A stretch of 47,832 nt of DNA. Origin: Phycisphaerales bacterium. GTDB lineage: Bacteria; Planctomycetota; Phycisphaerae; UBA1845; Fen-1342. Position numbers and translations under genes: made by a program. The stretch covers positions 1 through 47,832 of the forward strand of contig PMMM01000160.1 in assembly GCA_003162245.1 (NCBI GenBank). The letters run 5' to 3'. Below, piece by piece: positions 27,126-35,549 of this stretch (positions are counted from its first letter, which is position 1; each line of letters begins with the position of its first letter). The notes under the pieces are model-generated. The model saw only the letters and a program-made list of their open reading frames with translations. It made no database searches and was not told the DNA's origin.

Positions 27126-27298
27126 TATACTTCTTCCGGTCGGTTTGCTGAACCGGGTCGTTCGCGACGCTTGTTTCTGTCCCGCACTTCCTTGATCACC
27201 CACCAACCTTCTCGGCCGGAACTTCGGCCGCTTTCAGACACGCGACCCTGAAAGTCAAACAACGGGTCGCAGCCATGCTTTGGAAAAGCGAGAGCAGA
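27126..27298 (+). promoter_or_regulatory. Promoter -10 and structured 5' leader of first RRM gene
   Basis: TATACT at 27126-27131 is followed after 4 nt by a run of hairpins: CCGGT/ACCGG (27136-27140 with 27152-27156), GTCG-TTCG-CGAC (27157-27168, a UNCG tetraloop), CGGCCG-GAACTT-CGGCCG (27213-27230) and GCGACCC/GGGTCGC around a 15-nt loop (27242-27270). The same elements, with compensating changes, precede the second RRM gene at 29691-29859. This points to a functional leader RNA controlling expression, possibly with temperature or by the protein itself. Confidence 0.7.
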
Positions 27299-27574
27299 AT
27301 GGGTAAGAGACTGTATGTTGGGAATCTGGGTTACACCGTCACGAGCGCCGACCTCGAGCAGCTATTCGCGCCGCACGGAGCCGTGCAGAACGCAATGGTG
27401 TGCGAGGACCGCGACGCGGGCCGCAGCAAGGGCTTTGGGTTCGTGGAGATGGGTACCGACGAAGAGGCCACCAAAGCCATCGCCGCGCTGAACGGCCAGG
27501 ACCACGACGGCCGTGCGCTGACTGTGAATGAAGCCAAGCCGCGCGAAAGCCGCGGCACGTACGGGCGGCGCTAA
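27299..27574 (+). CDS. Small RRM-type RNA-binding protein
   Basis: The 91-residue protein is one RNA-recognition motif: RNP2 is LYVGNLGY (residues 4-11) and RNP1 is KGFGFVEM (about 44-51), with the usual AIAALNGQ helix and a short glycine/arginine tail. Such single-RRM proteins in cyanobacteria and planctomycetes bind mRNA, and many are cold-induced. It is 78% or so alike by eye to the second copy at 29860. A strong hairpin terminator follows, so it is transcribed alone under its long leader. Confidence 0.93.
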   Translation: MGKRLYVGNLGYTVTSADLEQLFAPHGAVQNAMVCEDRDAGRSKGFGFVEMGTDEEATKAIAALNGQDHDGRALTVNEAKPRESRGTYGRR

Positions 27575-27611
27575 CAAAACGCCAGCGCTCGACACCCGAG
27601 CGCATCAGGGA

Positions 27612-27665
27612 CCGGGAGGGCGGTGAACGCCGCGTAGGCGGCGTTCGCCCTCCCCGGCCTTGTTC
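27612..27665 (+). terminator. Intrinsic-type terminator after first RRM gene
   Basis: A long G/C hairpin (GGGAGGGCG...GAACGCCG, loop, CGGCGTTCGCCCTCCC) is followed by CGGCCTTGTTCC, a weak T-tract. Confidence 0.7.
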
Positions 27666-27692
27666 CGTGACCCGATGATGCGGAGTATACGC

Positions 27693-27905
27693 ATGCCGAC
27701 GAGATCGTACCCCAAGTGGAACCTTCCGAAGCATTGGCGTTTGCGCGGCACGGCGACCGATGGCCTTACCGTGACGCTCGGGCGCTACGAGACCGAGGAG
27801 GAAGCGCACGCCGACTCCACCCGGCTCGCTCTTGGGGGTACGTATCGGGACCTGGTTGTGCAACCGATCCCAGCGAAGCCGTCGCCGGAAGCTAATCCCG
27901 CATAG
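27693..27905 (+). CDS. Small conserved-looking hypothetical protein
   Basis: The 70-residue product (PKWNLPKHWRLRGTATDGLT, LGRYETEEEAHADSTRLALG, YRDLVVQPI) reads as a compact alpha/beta domain with a regular pattern of glycine and aromatic residues and clear coding character. An ATG at 27675 would add six residues. No family name is known to me. It sits between the first RRM gene and the helicase. Confidence 0.6.
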   Translation: MPTRSYPKWNLPKHWRLRGTATDGLTVTLGRYETEEEAHADSTRLALGGTYRDLVVQPIPAKPSPEANPA

Positions 27906-28206
27906 CGGGAACGCGCGGCCGGGCGGCGGCCCAACGGGCCGGCGGAACAGCCGGCGATCCAATCCCTCGCGATCATCGCGACATGTCTCTTCTGGACGGC
28001 CGCCCGACTGGCCGTCCGCCTCGTGTTCCGTTTGACCAGTGCCGTCTTGCGGGTCGTCCCCCTGCATCAGGCGGCGTGTCCACCCCTGACTTCACCGACA
28101 CCGCATTCCGCCCCGGCCGCCCGCGCCGACGCCGACGACTGCCACGTCAGCGTGGCAGCCGCCCGCATCGACTGAATAACGAAATACTGAAGCTGGGCCG
28201 GCGTGT
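27906..28206. other. Gap with hairpins between converging genes
   Basis: Two hairpins are visible, GGACGGCC/GGCCGTCC (27994-28017) and CTGCCACG/CGTGGCAG (28139-28158). They lie between the small hypothetical gene and the oppositely oriented helicase and may end transcription from both sides. No gene is seen. Confidence 0.45.
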
Positions 28207-29370
28207 TTACGCTGACATGCCTCGTCGCTGCTGCGAATCCCCACGCGGAACGGCCACGGTCTGCAGCGCCGCGCGCAGCAGCCGCTCGATGCCCCGCAGG
28301 TTCGCGCGCTCCTGCGCGGAACAGAACGACACGGCGGTGCCGCTGGCCCCCGCCCGTCCCGTGCGGCCGATCCGGTGCACGTACGTCTCCGGATCCGGCG
28401 TCAGGTCATAGTTGAACACCTGCGCAATGTCGTCGACGTCGAGGCCGCGGGCCGCGATGTCGGTCGCGACGAGCACGGGGGTCTGCGCGGACCGAAACTC
28501 CGCCAGCGCCCGGGTGCGGGCGCCCTGGCTCTTGTTGCCGTGCAGCGCCGCGGCGCGCACCCCGGCGCGCAGGAGGTGCCGCGTGAGCTTGTCCGCGCCG
28601 TGCTTGGTGCGCGTAAAGACCAGCGCTCGGGCGCGCGGCGTACGCGCCAACAAGCGCGTGAGCAGCGTGGGCTTTTCCGGCTGCTCCACGTGGTAGACCC
28701 AGTGCGCCACCGTCTCAGCGGGTGCCGAGACGCGGGCGACCTGCACCGAAACTGGCTGGTGCAGGATGTCGTTCGCAAGTTTGCGGATCGCGTCGGGCAT
28801 CGTCGCCGCAAACAGCAGGGTCTGACGTTGCGCCGGCACCTGCGCGAGAATCCGGCGGATGTCGGGCAGGAAGCCCATGTCGAGCATCCGGTCGGCTTCG
28901 TCGAGTACGAGGATTTCAACGCCCGCCAGGCTTACCAGACGTTGCCCCATGAGATCCAGCAGGCGTCCTGGCGTGGCGACCAGCACATCGACGCCGGCCC
29001 GCAGCGCACGCGCCTGCGAGTTCTGGTTGACGCCGCCGTACACGACGGTCTGCCGCACGCCGGTGTATTGGCCGTACGTGCGAAAGCTGTCGTGGATCTG
29101 CTGGGCGAGCTCGCGGGTGGGACACAGGATCAAGGCGCGGATTCGGCCGGCGGGAGCGGTTCCACGCGGGGCGCCGTCACTCAGACGCTGGAGGATTGGG
29201 ACGGCAAACGCGGCCGTCTTGCCGGTGCCCGTTTGGGCACAGCCGAGCACGTCGCGGCCGGCGAGGACGTGCGGAATGGCTTGGAACTGGATGGGGGTGG
29301 GGGTACGGTAGCCTGCGGTGCGTACAGCACGCAGGAGCGGCTCGGTGAGCCGCAAATCTTCAAAACGCAT
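28207..29370 (-). CDS. RhlE-type DEAD-box RNA helicase
   Basis: All core motifs are present in 387 residues: Q motif (PTPIQ, 24-28), motif I AQTGTGKT (45-52), PTRELA, TPGR, DEAD (157-160), motif III as AAT rather than the usual [20 protein letters not shown] and [10 protein letters not shown]. The C-terminal extension is short, as in minimal RhlE proteins. It uses ATP to unwind short RNA duplexes and is often cold-induced. Its place between two RRM genes suggests a shared role in RNA remodelling. The AAGAGAGAGA stretch before the ATG can act as ribosome site. Confidence 0.93.
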   Translation of the reverse strand: MRFEDLRLTEPLLRAVRTAGYRTPTPIQFQAIPHVLAGRDVLGCAQTGTGKTAAFAVPILQRLSDGAPRGTAPAGRIRALILCPTRELAQQIHDSFRTYGQYTGVRQTVVYGGVNQNSQARALRAGVDVLVATPGRLLDLMGQRLVSLAGVEILVLDEADRMLDMGFLPDIRRILAQVPAQRQTLLFAATMPDAIRKLANDILHQPVSVQVARVSAPAETVAHWVYHVEQPEKPTLLTRLLARTPRARALVFTRTKHGADKLTRHLLRAGVRAAALHGNKSQGARTRALAEFRSAQTPVLVATDIAARGLDVDDIAQVFNYDLTPDPETYVHRIGRTGRAGASGTAVSFCSAQERANLRGIERLLRAALQTVAVPRGDSQQRRGMSA

Positions 29371-29690
29371 TCTCTCTCTTCTGTTCAGAACCCCAGGCTG
29401 CGGATGTGCCGGACGCGCGTCGCGCCGGCGAAAGCCATCAGAACCTGGCTATGCTCCAATGGCTATCGATCCACGGGATGCACGGGCATCATAGAGGCCC
29501 GCAACCACGCTGTCAAACGGGCCGCCGAAGAATCCATCATTCGCCTCGGAATATGGGACTGGCAGTGCCACGGGGGCCTGTCGGCGTCCCGAGGTTCCGG
29601 ACGACGCCCTTGAAACAGACCTCAGCCGTCACGCTGCCTGGTATTTTCGGATATTTCGCGCGCGGGCTATCGCTCGCCCGTGTATCGGAC
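29371..29690. other. Divergent intergenic region between helicase and second RRM gene
   Basis: No gene is seen. The side proximal to the helicase does not carry the leader motif shared by the two RRM genes. Confidence 0.4.
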
Positions 29691-29859
29691 TACAATGCCC
29701 CCGGTCGGCCTGCTAACCGGGTCGTACGCGACGTTTTTCCCGTCCCGCACTTCCTAGATCGCCTGCCCACCTTCTCGGTCGGAACTTCGGCCGCTTTCAC
29801 ACGCGACCCTGAAAGCAAAACCGTGGGTCGCAGCCAATGTTGTCAGAGAGAGAGCAGCA
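29691..29859 (+). promoter_or_regulatory. Promoter -10 and structured 5' leader of second RRM gene
   Basis: TACAAT (29691-29696) is followed after 4 nt by the same hairpin series as at the first RRM gene: CCGGT/ACCGG (29701-29720), GTCG-TACG-CGAC (29721-29732), CGGTCG-GAACTT-CGGCCG (29776-29793, with a G-U pair in place of G-C) and GCGACCC/GGGTCGC with a 15-nt loop (29803-29831). Spacing between elements is nearly identical in the two leaders. Confidence 0.7.
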
Positions 29860-30147
29860 ATGGGCAAGAAACTGTATGTCGGAAACCTGGGCTACAACGT
29901 CACGAGCGCGGACCTCCAGCAGCTCTTCGCGGCGCACGGCACCGTGCAGAGTGCGCAGGTCATCGAAGACCGCGACGCCGGCCGCAGCAAGGGCTTCGGC
30001 TTCGTCGAGATGAGCTCGGACGAAGAGGCCCAGAAGGCCATCGCCGCGCTGAACGGACAGATGCACGGCGAACGCGCTCTGACCGTCAACGAAGCCAAGC
30101 CGCGCGAGAATCGCGGCGGCGGCGGCGGCGGCTACGGCCGACGCTAA
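29860..30147 (+). CDS. Small RRM-type RNA-binding protein, second copy
   Basis: The 95-residue protein repeats the architecture of the first copy: RNP2 LYVGNLGY, RNP1 KGFGFVEM, AIAALNGQ and a glycine-rich tail (GGGGGGYGRR). The start follows AGAGAGAGCAGCA. It is probably a paralogue from local duplication, since the leader is duplicated too. It likely binds single-stranded RNA in the cytoplasm, possibly as an RNA chaperone with the neighbouring helicase. Confidence 0.93.
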   Translation: MGKKLYVGNLGYNVTSADLQQLFAAHGTVQSAQVIEDRDAGRSKGFGFVEMSSDEEAQKAIAALNGQMHGERALTVNEAKPRENRGGGGGGYGRR

Positions 30148-30156
30148 GCCCGTGCT

Positions 30157-30205
30157 CCACGCCGCGGGGGGCTTGCCGGTCACGCCGGCACGCCCCCCCC
30201 GGCTC
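30157..30205 (+). terminator. Hairpin terminator after second RRM gene
   Basis: GCCGCGGGGGGC, an inner hairpin (TGCCGGTCACGCCGGCA) and GCCCCCCCCGGC form a strong stem shortly after the stop; it lacks a clear T-tract. Confidence 0.55.
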
Positions 30206-30358
30206 ATAACGCCCGTTCGCAGAAGAAGGCGGACAACGTGTGGCGCGCTAATCCGGCGGGTGCCGAGACCGCGTGCACGATGTGTGCCGCCTGCATGGGC
30301 GCTGTAGACCGACCGGGTTCCGATCGGCCCACGCACCAGCTCCTCGAGGACGACGAGC

Positions 30359-30766
30359 ATGAGTCCGGAAGAAAAAGACCAACTCGTGGCGCTTCTGCTT
30401 AACGCGCAGTGCTGGTGCCAGGGTGCCGAGGCCCACGATGCGGGCGGGCAGGCGGTGGCGTATTCCGATGCAGACGCCACGGCGTGGGACCTCACGGGGG
30501 CCGCGTGCCATTTGTTTGGATGGCGCCGCGCCCGCGAGCTCTTCGTGCAGATCGACCGCCATCTCCACGGCCACGATACCGCCGGTGCGGACCAGAGCGA
30601 CTCCGAGATCGCGGCGATGGTCGCCTTACAGACCTGGAACGATAATGCTCAGACCACGCACGTCGAGCTGATCACGCGGCTCCAGTCCCTGCCCGTACGC
30701 CCCGTGGCGGGCAGCGGGCCCTGCCTGCCGGCCGGCGACAAAGTGCCGCAAGGGACCGAACGATGA
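30359..30766 (+). CDS. Hypothetical protein resembling DUF6197
   Basis: The 135-residue product contains CWCQGAEAHDAGGQAV, AWDLTGAACHLFGWRRA and LFVQIDRHL, a pattern like DUF6197 proteins (xGWxQGxxARDxxG...AxxWxLxGAL). No catalytic motif is evident. The C-terminal 25 residues are low-complexity. It stands alone between the second RRM gene and a large intergenic gap. Confidence 0.6.
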   Translation: MSPEEKDQLVALLLNAQCWCQGAEAHDAGGQAVAYSDADATAWDLTGAACHLFGWRRARELFVQIDRHLHGHDTAGADQSDSEIAAMVALQTWNDNAQTTHVELITRLQSLPVRPVAGSGPCLPAGDKVPQGTER

Positions 30767-31146
30767 CGGCCTGGCCACCGGCGCCGTAACTGCGGCGCAT
30801 TCGAGGAAGGCTGATCTGAGCTTGCGGTGACGCTGGGACGCTTCGAGCCGGGGGTGTCCACTGAGCCAACCGTATCTATGCGCCGCGGCGCTCGGGCGGC
30901 CTGATTGGGGGCCATTGGCGGCGGGTACCGGGACGCGTTCAGACGATGATCCGGACGGCGACGCCGACTTGCGTGGCGTGACCGCCTTCCAGACGCTTGC
31001 TCGCCAGTCGGTGGTCATTCGTGCGCTCCGCGGAGCGGCCAGACAACCGGCGGCTCCGCTGGCCGTGGGCGCGCGTCGTCGCGCTCCGGGGCCCTCGTCG
31101 TTGCGCAGTTGGCGGATCACGGTCCCGTGCTTAAAATGCGAGTTCA
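30767..31146. other. Gap holding a dockerin-like scrap
   Basis: No gene is seen. At about 30943-30999 the plus strand reads DDDPDGDADLRGVTAFQ, a single dockerin-like calcium loop, the likely relic of a secreted-protein tail. TAAAAT at 31132-31137 is the -10-like element of the next gene. Confidence 0.4.
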
Positions 31147-33720
31147 ATGAGATTCCGCGTTTTCGCCCTGTACGTGTGCTTCTTTCTGTCGGGCGCTTCC
31201 GCGCTGGTCTACCAGGTGGTTTGGGAGCGGATGCTGACGCTCGTCTTCGGACTGAGCACGCTCAGCGTCGCAGCGGTACTTTCCGCCTTTCTCGGCGGAA
31301 TGGCCCTCGGAGCGCGCATCTTCGGACCGATTGCCGACCGCTCGCCGCGCCCCTTGCGGGTATACGCATTCGTGGAGTTGGGGATTGCCATCGCCGGTCT
31401 GGCGACGTTCGGCTTCATCCCTGTGCTGATGGGCGGGTTTTCCGCGCTGTATACGGTGATTGAGCCCGGATGGTTCGGCTCTAACCTGATTCGTTTCGCG
31501 TTGGCGTTCGTGGCCATCGGCGTTCCGAGCGTTCTGATCGGCGCGACGGTCCCGGTCATGGCGCGATTACTCGCCGCACGGGTCGGCTCGACCGTCATCG
31601 GCTTCGGGCGCGGCTATGCGGTCAATACCGCCGGCTCGGTTCTTGGGGCATTGGCGGCGGGTTTCTTTCTGATTCGGCTGGTCGGTACGCAGAATGCACT
31701 GTTCTGCGCCGTGGCGGGCAACGTGGCCGCGTTTGCCATCGTGCTTTGGGTGAACGCGCGCGGCCGCGGGAACAGGCTCCTCGTCGCCCCGCAGGTTTCG
31801 GCGACAACTGTCGTCCGTGCCCCAGGTGCTGGCGCTGACGGAGCGCGTCACGTTCATCCGCGCTTCGCGTTGATCGTCGCGGCGCTCACGGGGGCACTCG
31901 CGCTCGCTTATGAAGTCGTGTGGATCCGCCTGCTCGCGATCTTCACGCTCAACAGCGTCTATGTCTTCGCAATGGTCGTTAGTGTCTACTTGACGGCGCT
32001 GTCCCTCGGCGCCGGCGCTATGACGTGGCTCCTCCGTCGCCGCCGCGTCGACGAGCTGTCGATTCTGTCGTTGTGTCAGCTCCTGCTGGCGTTGCTCGTC
32101 CCCGTACTGCTTGCGCTTGCGCCCCTGGCCTCGCAGCTCGACATCCGGAGCGGAGCGCGGTCGGAGGCCGCGATCTTCGGGATGGAGTACGCGCTCGTCG
32201 CCGCAGTTGTCTTCGTTCCCACATTGCTGATTGGCGTCGGCCTGCCGTTGTTGGTCGGTATGTTCTCGACGTCCGCCGCTGATTCCGGTCGCACGGTGGG
32301 GAGAATCTACGCCTGGAATTCGGTCGGGACCATCGCCGGGGCCGCGTTGACCGGAGTCGTGGTCATCCCCTGGATCGGGTTGCGGGGGTGCCTGCTGTTG
32401 CTCGCGGGCGGCAATGTGGCGATCGTGGCGGTCGCAACGTACGCGAACCGGCCGGGCACGGCCTGGTTTCGCGCGCTCATGCCGGCTGGGGCGGCGTGTT
32501 TTGCCTTTCTGTTGGCCCTGCTGCCCGGCGCCACGCGCTTCTACGTTCCCGCGGACGTCCCCGGGGAGAGTCTGCTTTACTACGCAGAAGGCCCTTCAGC
32601 TACCGTCCACGTCGCGGAGTACGTCGATCGGGAGCGCCGCCATCGTACGCTCTTTGTCGATAGCAAATCGGTCGCGGGAACGTACGATGAGATCGTCACC
32701 GACCAGAAAATGCTGGCGCATCTGCCGCTGTTACTGCATCCGGCCCCCCAGCGGGCGCTGACCGTGGGCTTCGGCACGGGTGGCACGTCGTATTCCATGC
32801 TGCTGCACAAGGTCCGGGTCGATTGCGTCGAGATCGAGCCGCGCGTCGCCGACGCCTATCGCCTGTTCGACTCGCAGAATCACGGCTGGGTCGGGCCGGG
32901 ACTCGATCGCCTCGACTTTAGGCTCATCATTGACGACGCACGCGCATGGTTCAACGTCGTCCCATACCGTTACGACGTCATCGTGACCGATCTGACGAGC
33001 ATTCAATACCGCGGCAACGGCAATCTGTATACAGCCGAGTGCTTCCAGCTCATGCAGTCGCGACTCAACCCCGGCGGCGTCGGCGCCGCATGGGTCCCGA
33101 TCACCGGCATAACGCCGGAGGCGCTGAAAGTGCTGATCCGGACGTTCCACAGCGTGTTTCCGCACACGAGCGTCTGGTACATGATTAATCTACCGACGGA
33201 TTTCGTGATCCTCGTCGGGACTGCGAACCGCCTGGAGCTTCGGCTCGACGACATCGAAAAACGTATCTCCGCCCCGCTCATTCAGCGCGACCTCGCAGCG
33301 ATCGGGATGGACAACCCTTATAAGCTCGCGGCGTGTCTCTTGCTGGCGGAGGGGGACGTCGATCGCTTCGTGGACGGGGGCCCCATTCACCGCGACGATC
33401 GCCCGGTGCTGGATTACATGACGCATGCAACTCCGTACCACAACACGCTTCCGGTCAATCTGAAGCAATTGGCGGCGAAGCGAAGCAACGTGACGGAGTA
33501 CGTCGCGACCTGGCCCGGCGGGCAAGCTGTCGTCCCCGACGAGCGCTGGGCGACCTGGCACGAGGCCAGCAACGATCTGATTGCGGGGCATGCCGCCCTG
33601 CGAGCTTCAGGGCCCGATCACTTTGCAGAAGCGCGGGCCGCGTATGAAGCCGCCGCGAACCTGATTCCAGACGATGAGCGTACCCGGGCGCTCGCGCGCG
33701 AACTGGCTTCTCCGCGGTGA
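31147..33720 (+). CDS. Membrane-fused spermidine synthase-like protein
   Basis: The 857-residue protein starts with a multi-helix membrane domain (about 1-470, roughly 13 helices; first signature FFLSGASALVYQVVWERML). A spermidine-synthase-type Rossmann domain follows (about 480-760): TVGFGTGGTSYSMLLH, VDCVEIEPRVADAY, RLIIDDARAWF and VIVTDLTSIQYRGNGNLYT. A short helical, TPR-like tail ends it (AEARAAYEAAANLIPDDERT). Such fused MFS/spermidine-synthase proteins are common in Planctomycetota; whether they make polyamines is not established. TAAAAT lies 9 nt upstream of the ATG. Confidence 0.87.
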   Translation: MRFRVFALYVCFFLSGASALVYQVVWERMLTLVFGLSTLSVAAVLSAFLGGMALGARIFGPIADRSPRPLRVYAFVELGIAIAGLATFGFIPVLMGGFSALYTVIEPGWFGSNLIRFALAFVAIGVPSVLIGATVPVMARLLAARVGSTVIGFGRGYAVNTAGSVLGALAAGFFLIRLVGTQNALFCAVAGNVAAFAIVLWVNARGRGNRLLVAPQVSATTVVRAPGAGADGARHVHPRFALIVAALTGALALAYEVVWIRLLAIFTLNSVYVFAMVVSVYLTALSLGAGAMTWLLRRRRVDELSILSLCQLLLALLVPVLLALAPLASQLDIRSGARSEAAIFGMEYALVAAVVFVPTLLIGVGLPLLVGMFSTSAADSGRTVGRIYAWNSVGTIAGAALTGVVVIPWIGLRGCLLLLAGGNVAIVAVATYANRPGTAWFRALMPAGAACFAFLLALLPGATRFYVPADVPGESLLYYAEGPSATVHVAEYVDRERRHRTLFVDSKSVAGTYDEIVTDQKMLAHLPLLLHPAPQRALTVGFGTGGTSYSMLLHKVRVDCVEIEPRVADAYRLFDSQNHGWVGPGLDRLDFRLIIDDARAWFNVVPYRYDVIVTDLTSIQYRGNGNLYTAECFQLMQSRLNPGGVGAAWVPITGITPEALKVLIRTFHSVFPHTSVWYMINLPTDFVILVGTANRLELRLDDIEKRISAPLIQRDLAAIGMDNPYKLAACLLLAEGDVDRFVDGGPIHRDDRPVLDYMTHATPYHNTLPVNLKQLAAKRSNVTEYVATWPGGQAVVPDERWATWHEASNDLIAGHAALRASGPDHFAEARAAYEAAANLIPDDERTRALARELASPR

Positions 33721-33982
33721 TGCTGCGGTGATCTTCAACCGAGGCAGTTCACCTGCCCGCTCCGCAAGGAGAACGGCGCACGGTAAAGGACAGGGGAAAC
33801 CGAGGGGGTCAGCCCGCGACCGGACCGCATACGACTAAAGTCCGATAGTCGTGTGACCAATGACGAATTGCACGCCGGCACGTCTTGTGACATCCTCTCG
33901 GTATGTAGATATCTGGGTGTTTTGGACCGTGAGGGTGGCCCGTGGGTTGAGCCGGCACGGTCCTGATCCGCGAGGGACGACG

Positions 33983-34483
33983 ATGTTGCAGGTTGAACTG
34001 CGAAAGAAGCTGGGGGCCGGCAAGCCGACCCTGGAAACCTGTGCCGAGATGGACGCCTGTGGCGCCCTGCGGACCGTCGCCGACACCGCCGAGAACGTCT
34101 TGATCGTGGACAATGAAGAAACGAGCCGCGAGTTGGCGGCCGCGATCCTCGCCTATCAGGGCTATCGTGTGCATACTGCGGCAAACAGCCTTGAGGCGCT
34201 CACGACTCTGCGGCGGCAGCGCGTGGACCTGCTGATCGCCGGCCTGGAGATGCCGCTGCTCGGCGGACGCTGGCTGGCCGGACGCGCCCGGCGGATACGT
34301 CCACACCTGCCGGTGCTCTTTATGGCCGGTCGCGCCGCGACAACCGATGCCGAACGACATGTGCGCGGGGGGCAATGCGCCGTGTTGCACAGACCATTTT
34401 CATTCGTGGGTTTGGTAGAGCTGGTGGAGGACCTGCTCACGCACAGCACTGTATGCGCGCGTTTCCCGCGCGCCGTGGGTTGA
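33983..34483 (+). CDS. Pseudo-receiver: degenerate response-regulator protein
   Basis: The 166-residue protein is a paralogue of the next gene (same start MLQ.ELR..LG.G.PT.ET and fold) and forms a single receiver domain (about 37-155) without output domain. Three functional positions are altered: the phosphoacceptor is G87 (LLIAGLEMP) instead of D, the switch residue is A115 instead of S/T, and the lysine is R137 (HRPFS). The acidic pocket reads VDNEE. It therefore cannot be phosphorylated in the normal way and may act as a constitutive or competing partner. It keeps a full coding frame, which argues for function. Confidence 0.8.
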   Translation: MLQVELRKKLGAGKPTLETCAEMDACGALRTVADTAENVLIVDNEETSRELAAAILAYQGYRVHTAANSLEALTTLRRQRVDLLIAGLEMPLLGGRWLAGRARRIRPHLPVLFMAGRAATTDAERHVRGGQCAVLHRPFSFVGLVELVEDLLTHSTVCARFPRAVG

Positions 34484-34689
34484 CACTGCGTGGCTGATCC
34501 GTGTGGCGGCACCAGTTCCCGCCGGCCAACCGGTACGCCGGTCACGTACGACCAAAGTCGTATCTGTGTGCGACCAATAACCGATTGTGCGCTGCCCGAG
34601 GTTGTGGCATTCTTGATGTGTGGGTAGTGCGGAACGCTCGTCGCCACAGGTACACGGGACGCGGTTCTGCCGGCTTGTGAGACGCCGAG

Positions 34690-35190
34690 ATGCTGCAAAC
34701 GGAATTGCGAGAGCTGCTGGGAGTCGGGGAGCCGACTTCGGAAACGCGCGCCGAAATGGGAGCCTTCGGCGCTCCGTGGGCGGCCACCAGCGCAATCCGG
34801 ACCGTCCTCGTGGTCGACGATGACGAGACGATCCGCGAGCTGGTGGCCGCCGTTCTTGAATACCGGGGCTACAGGCTGCGTACGGCTGGAAGCGGTCTGG
34901 AAGGCCTGTCGATTCTGCGACAGCGGCGAGTGGACCTGCTGATTACCGACGTGGAAATGCCGCTGCTCGACGGGCGCCGGCTGGCTCGTCGGGCCCGGCG
35001 AATGCGGCCGCACCTGCCGATCCTCTTCGTGTCGGGCGGTACCGTGGCGGCCGGCGCCGAGCGTAGCATGCACGGTGGGCCCTGCGCCCTGCTGCGCAAG
35101 CCGTTCTCATTCGCGCGGCTGGTGAGTCTGGTCGAGGAGCTGCTCAGACGCAGCAGCGCTGCGGTCCAATCTCCAAGGGTCGCGGGCTGA
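34690..35190 (+). CDS. Single-domain response regulator receiver protein
   Basis: The 166 residues include a canonical receiver domain: acidic pocket VVDDDE (42-46), phosphoacceptor D87 in LLITDVEMP, S115 in FVSGG and K137 in RKPFS. A 35-residue N-terminal lead is shared with the degenerate paralogue upstream. There is no output domain, so it would act by protein-protein contact or as a phosphate relay. No histidine kinase is nearby. The 200-bp region upstream resembles that of the upstream paralogue (CGACCAAT motif), so gene and promoter were duplicated together. Confidence 0.87.
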   Translation: MLQTELRELLGVGEPTSETRAEMGAFGAPWAATSAIRTVLVVDDDETIRELVAAVLEYRGYRLRTAGSGLEGLSILRQRRVDLLITDVEMPLLDGRRLARRARRMRPHLPILFVSGGTVAAGAERSMHGGPCALLRKPFSFARLVSLVEELLRRSSAAVQSPRVAG

Positions 35191-35549
35191 GGCTGCGTTG
35201 GCGATAGACGGTCATGACGACTGGGGAGTTCGGCTTGTCGCCCGGTCGGCGCTATGGGCATTGGGTCGCGCCGGCCGGGCCGGATCGAAACCGCGGCTGT
35301 TGGAGGAAACTCGCCGGTCTGGCGAGACCGGACGAATGTGACGAAGAGCACGAGGCTGGTTGAGCCCTCCTGAGGAGCTTTCCAAGGCTCGTAACAACAC
35401 TCCCGCGTACGCGGCCCTTGTTGGTGCGTCCCGCCCTAAACAACGCACCGATAGGGGCCCATTTTTTCGGCGCAGGCCATCGGGCACGTCCCCCGCGGGC
35501 ACGCCGCGCCGGAGGTTCCCGAGCCGTACGCCGCGCTTATACTCGCGCC
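35191..35549. other. Gap; holds the promoter of the methyltransferase gene
   Basis: No gene is recognised. TATACT at 35538-35543 lies 6 nt before the downstream start codon. Confidence 0.45.
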
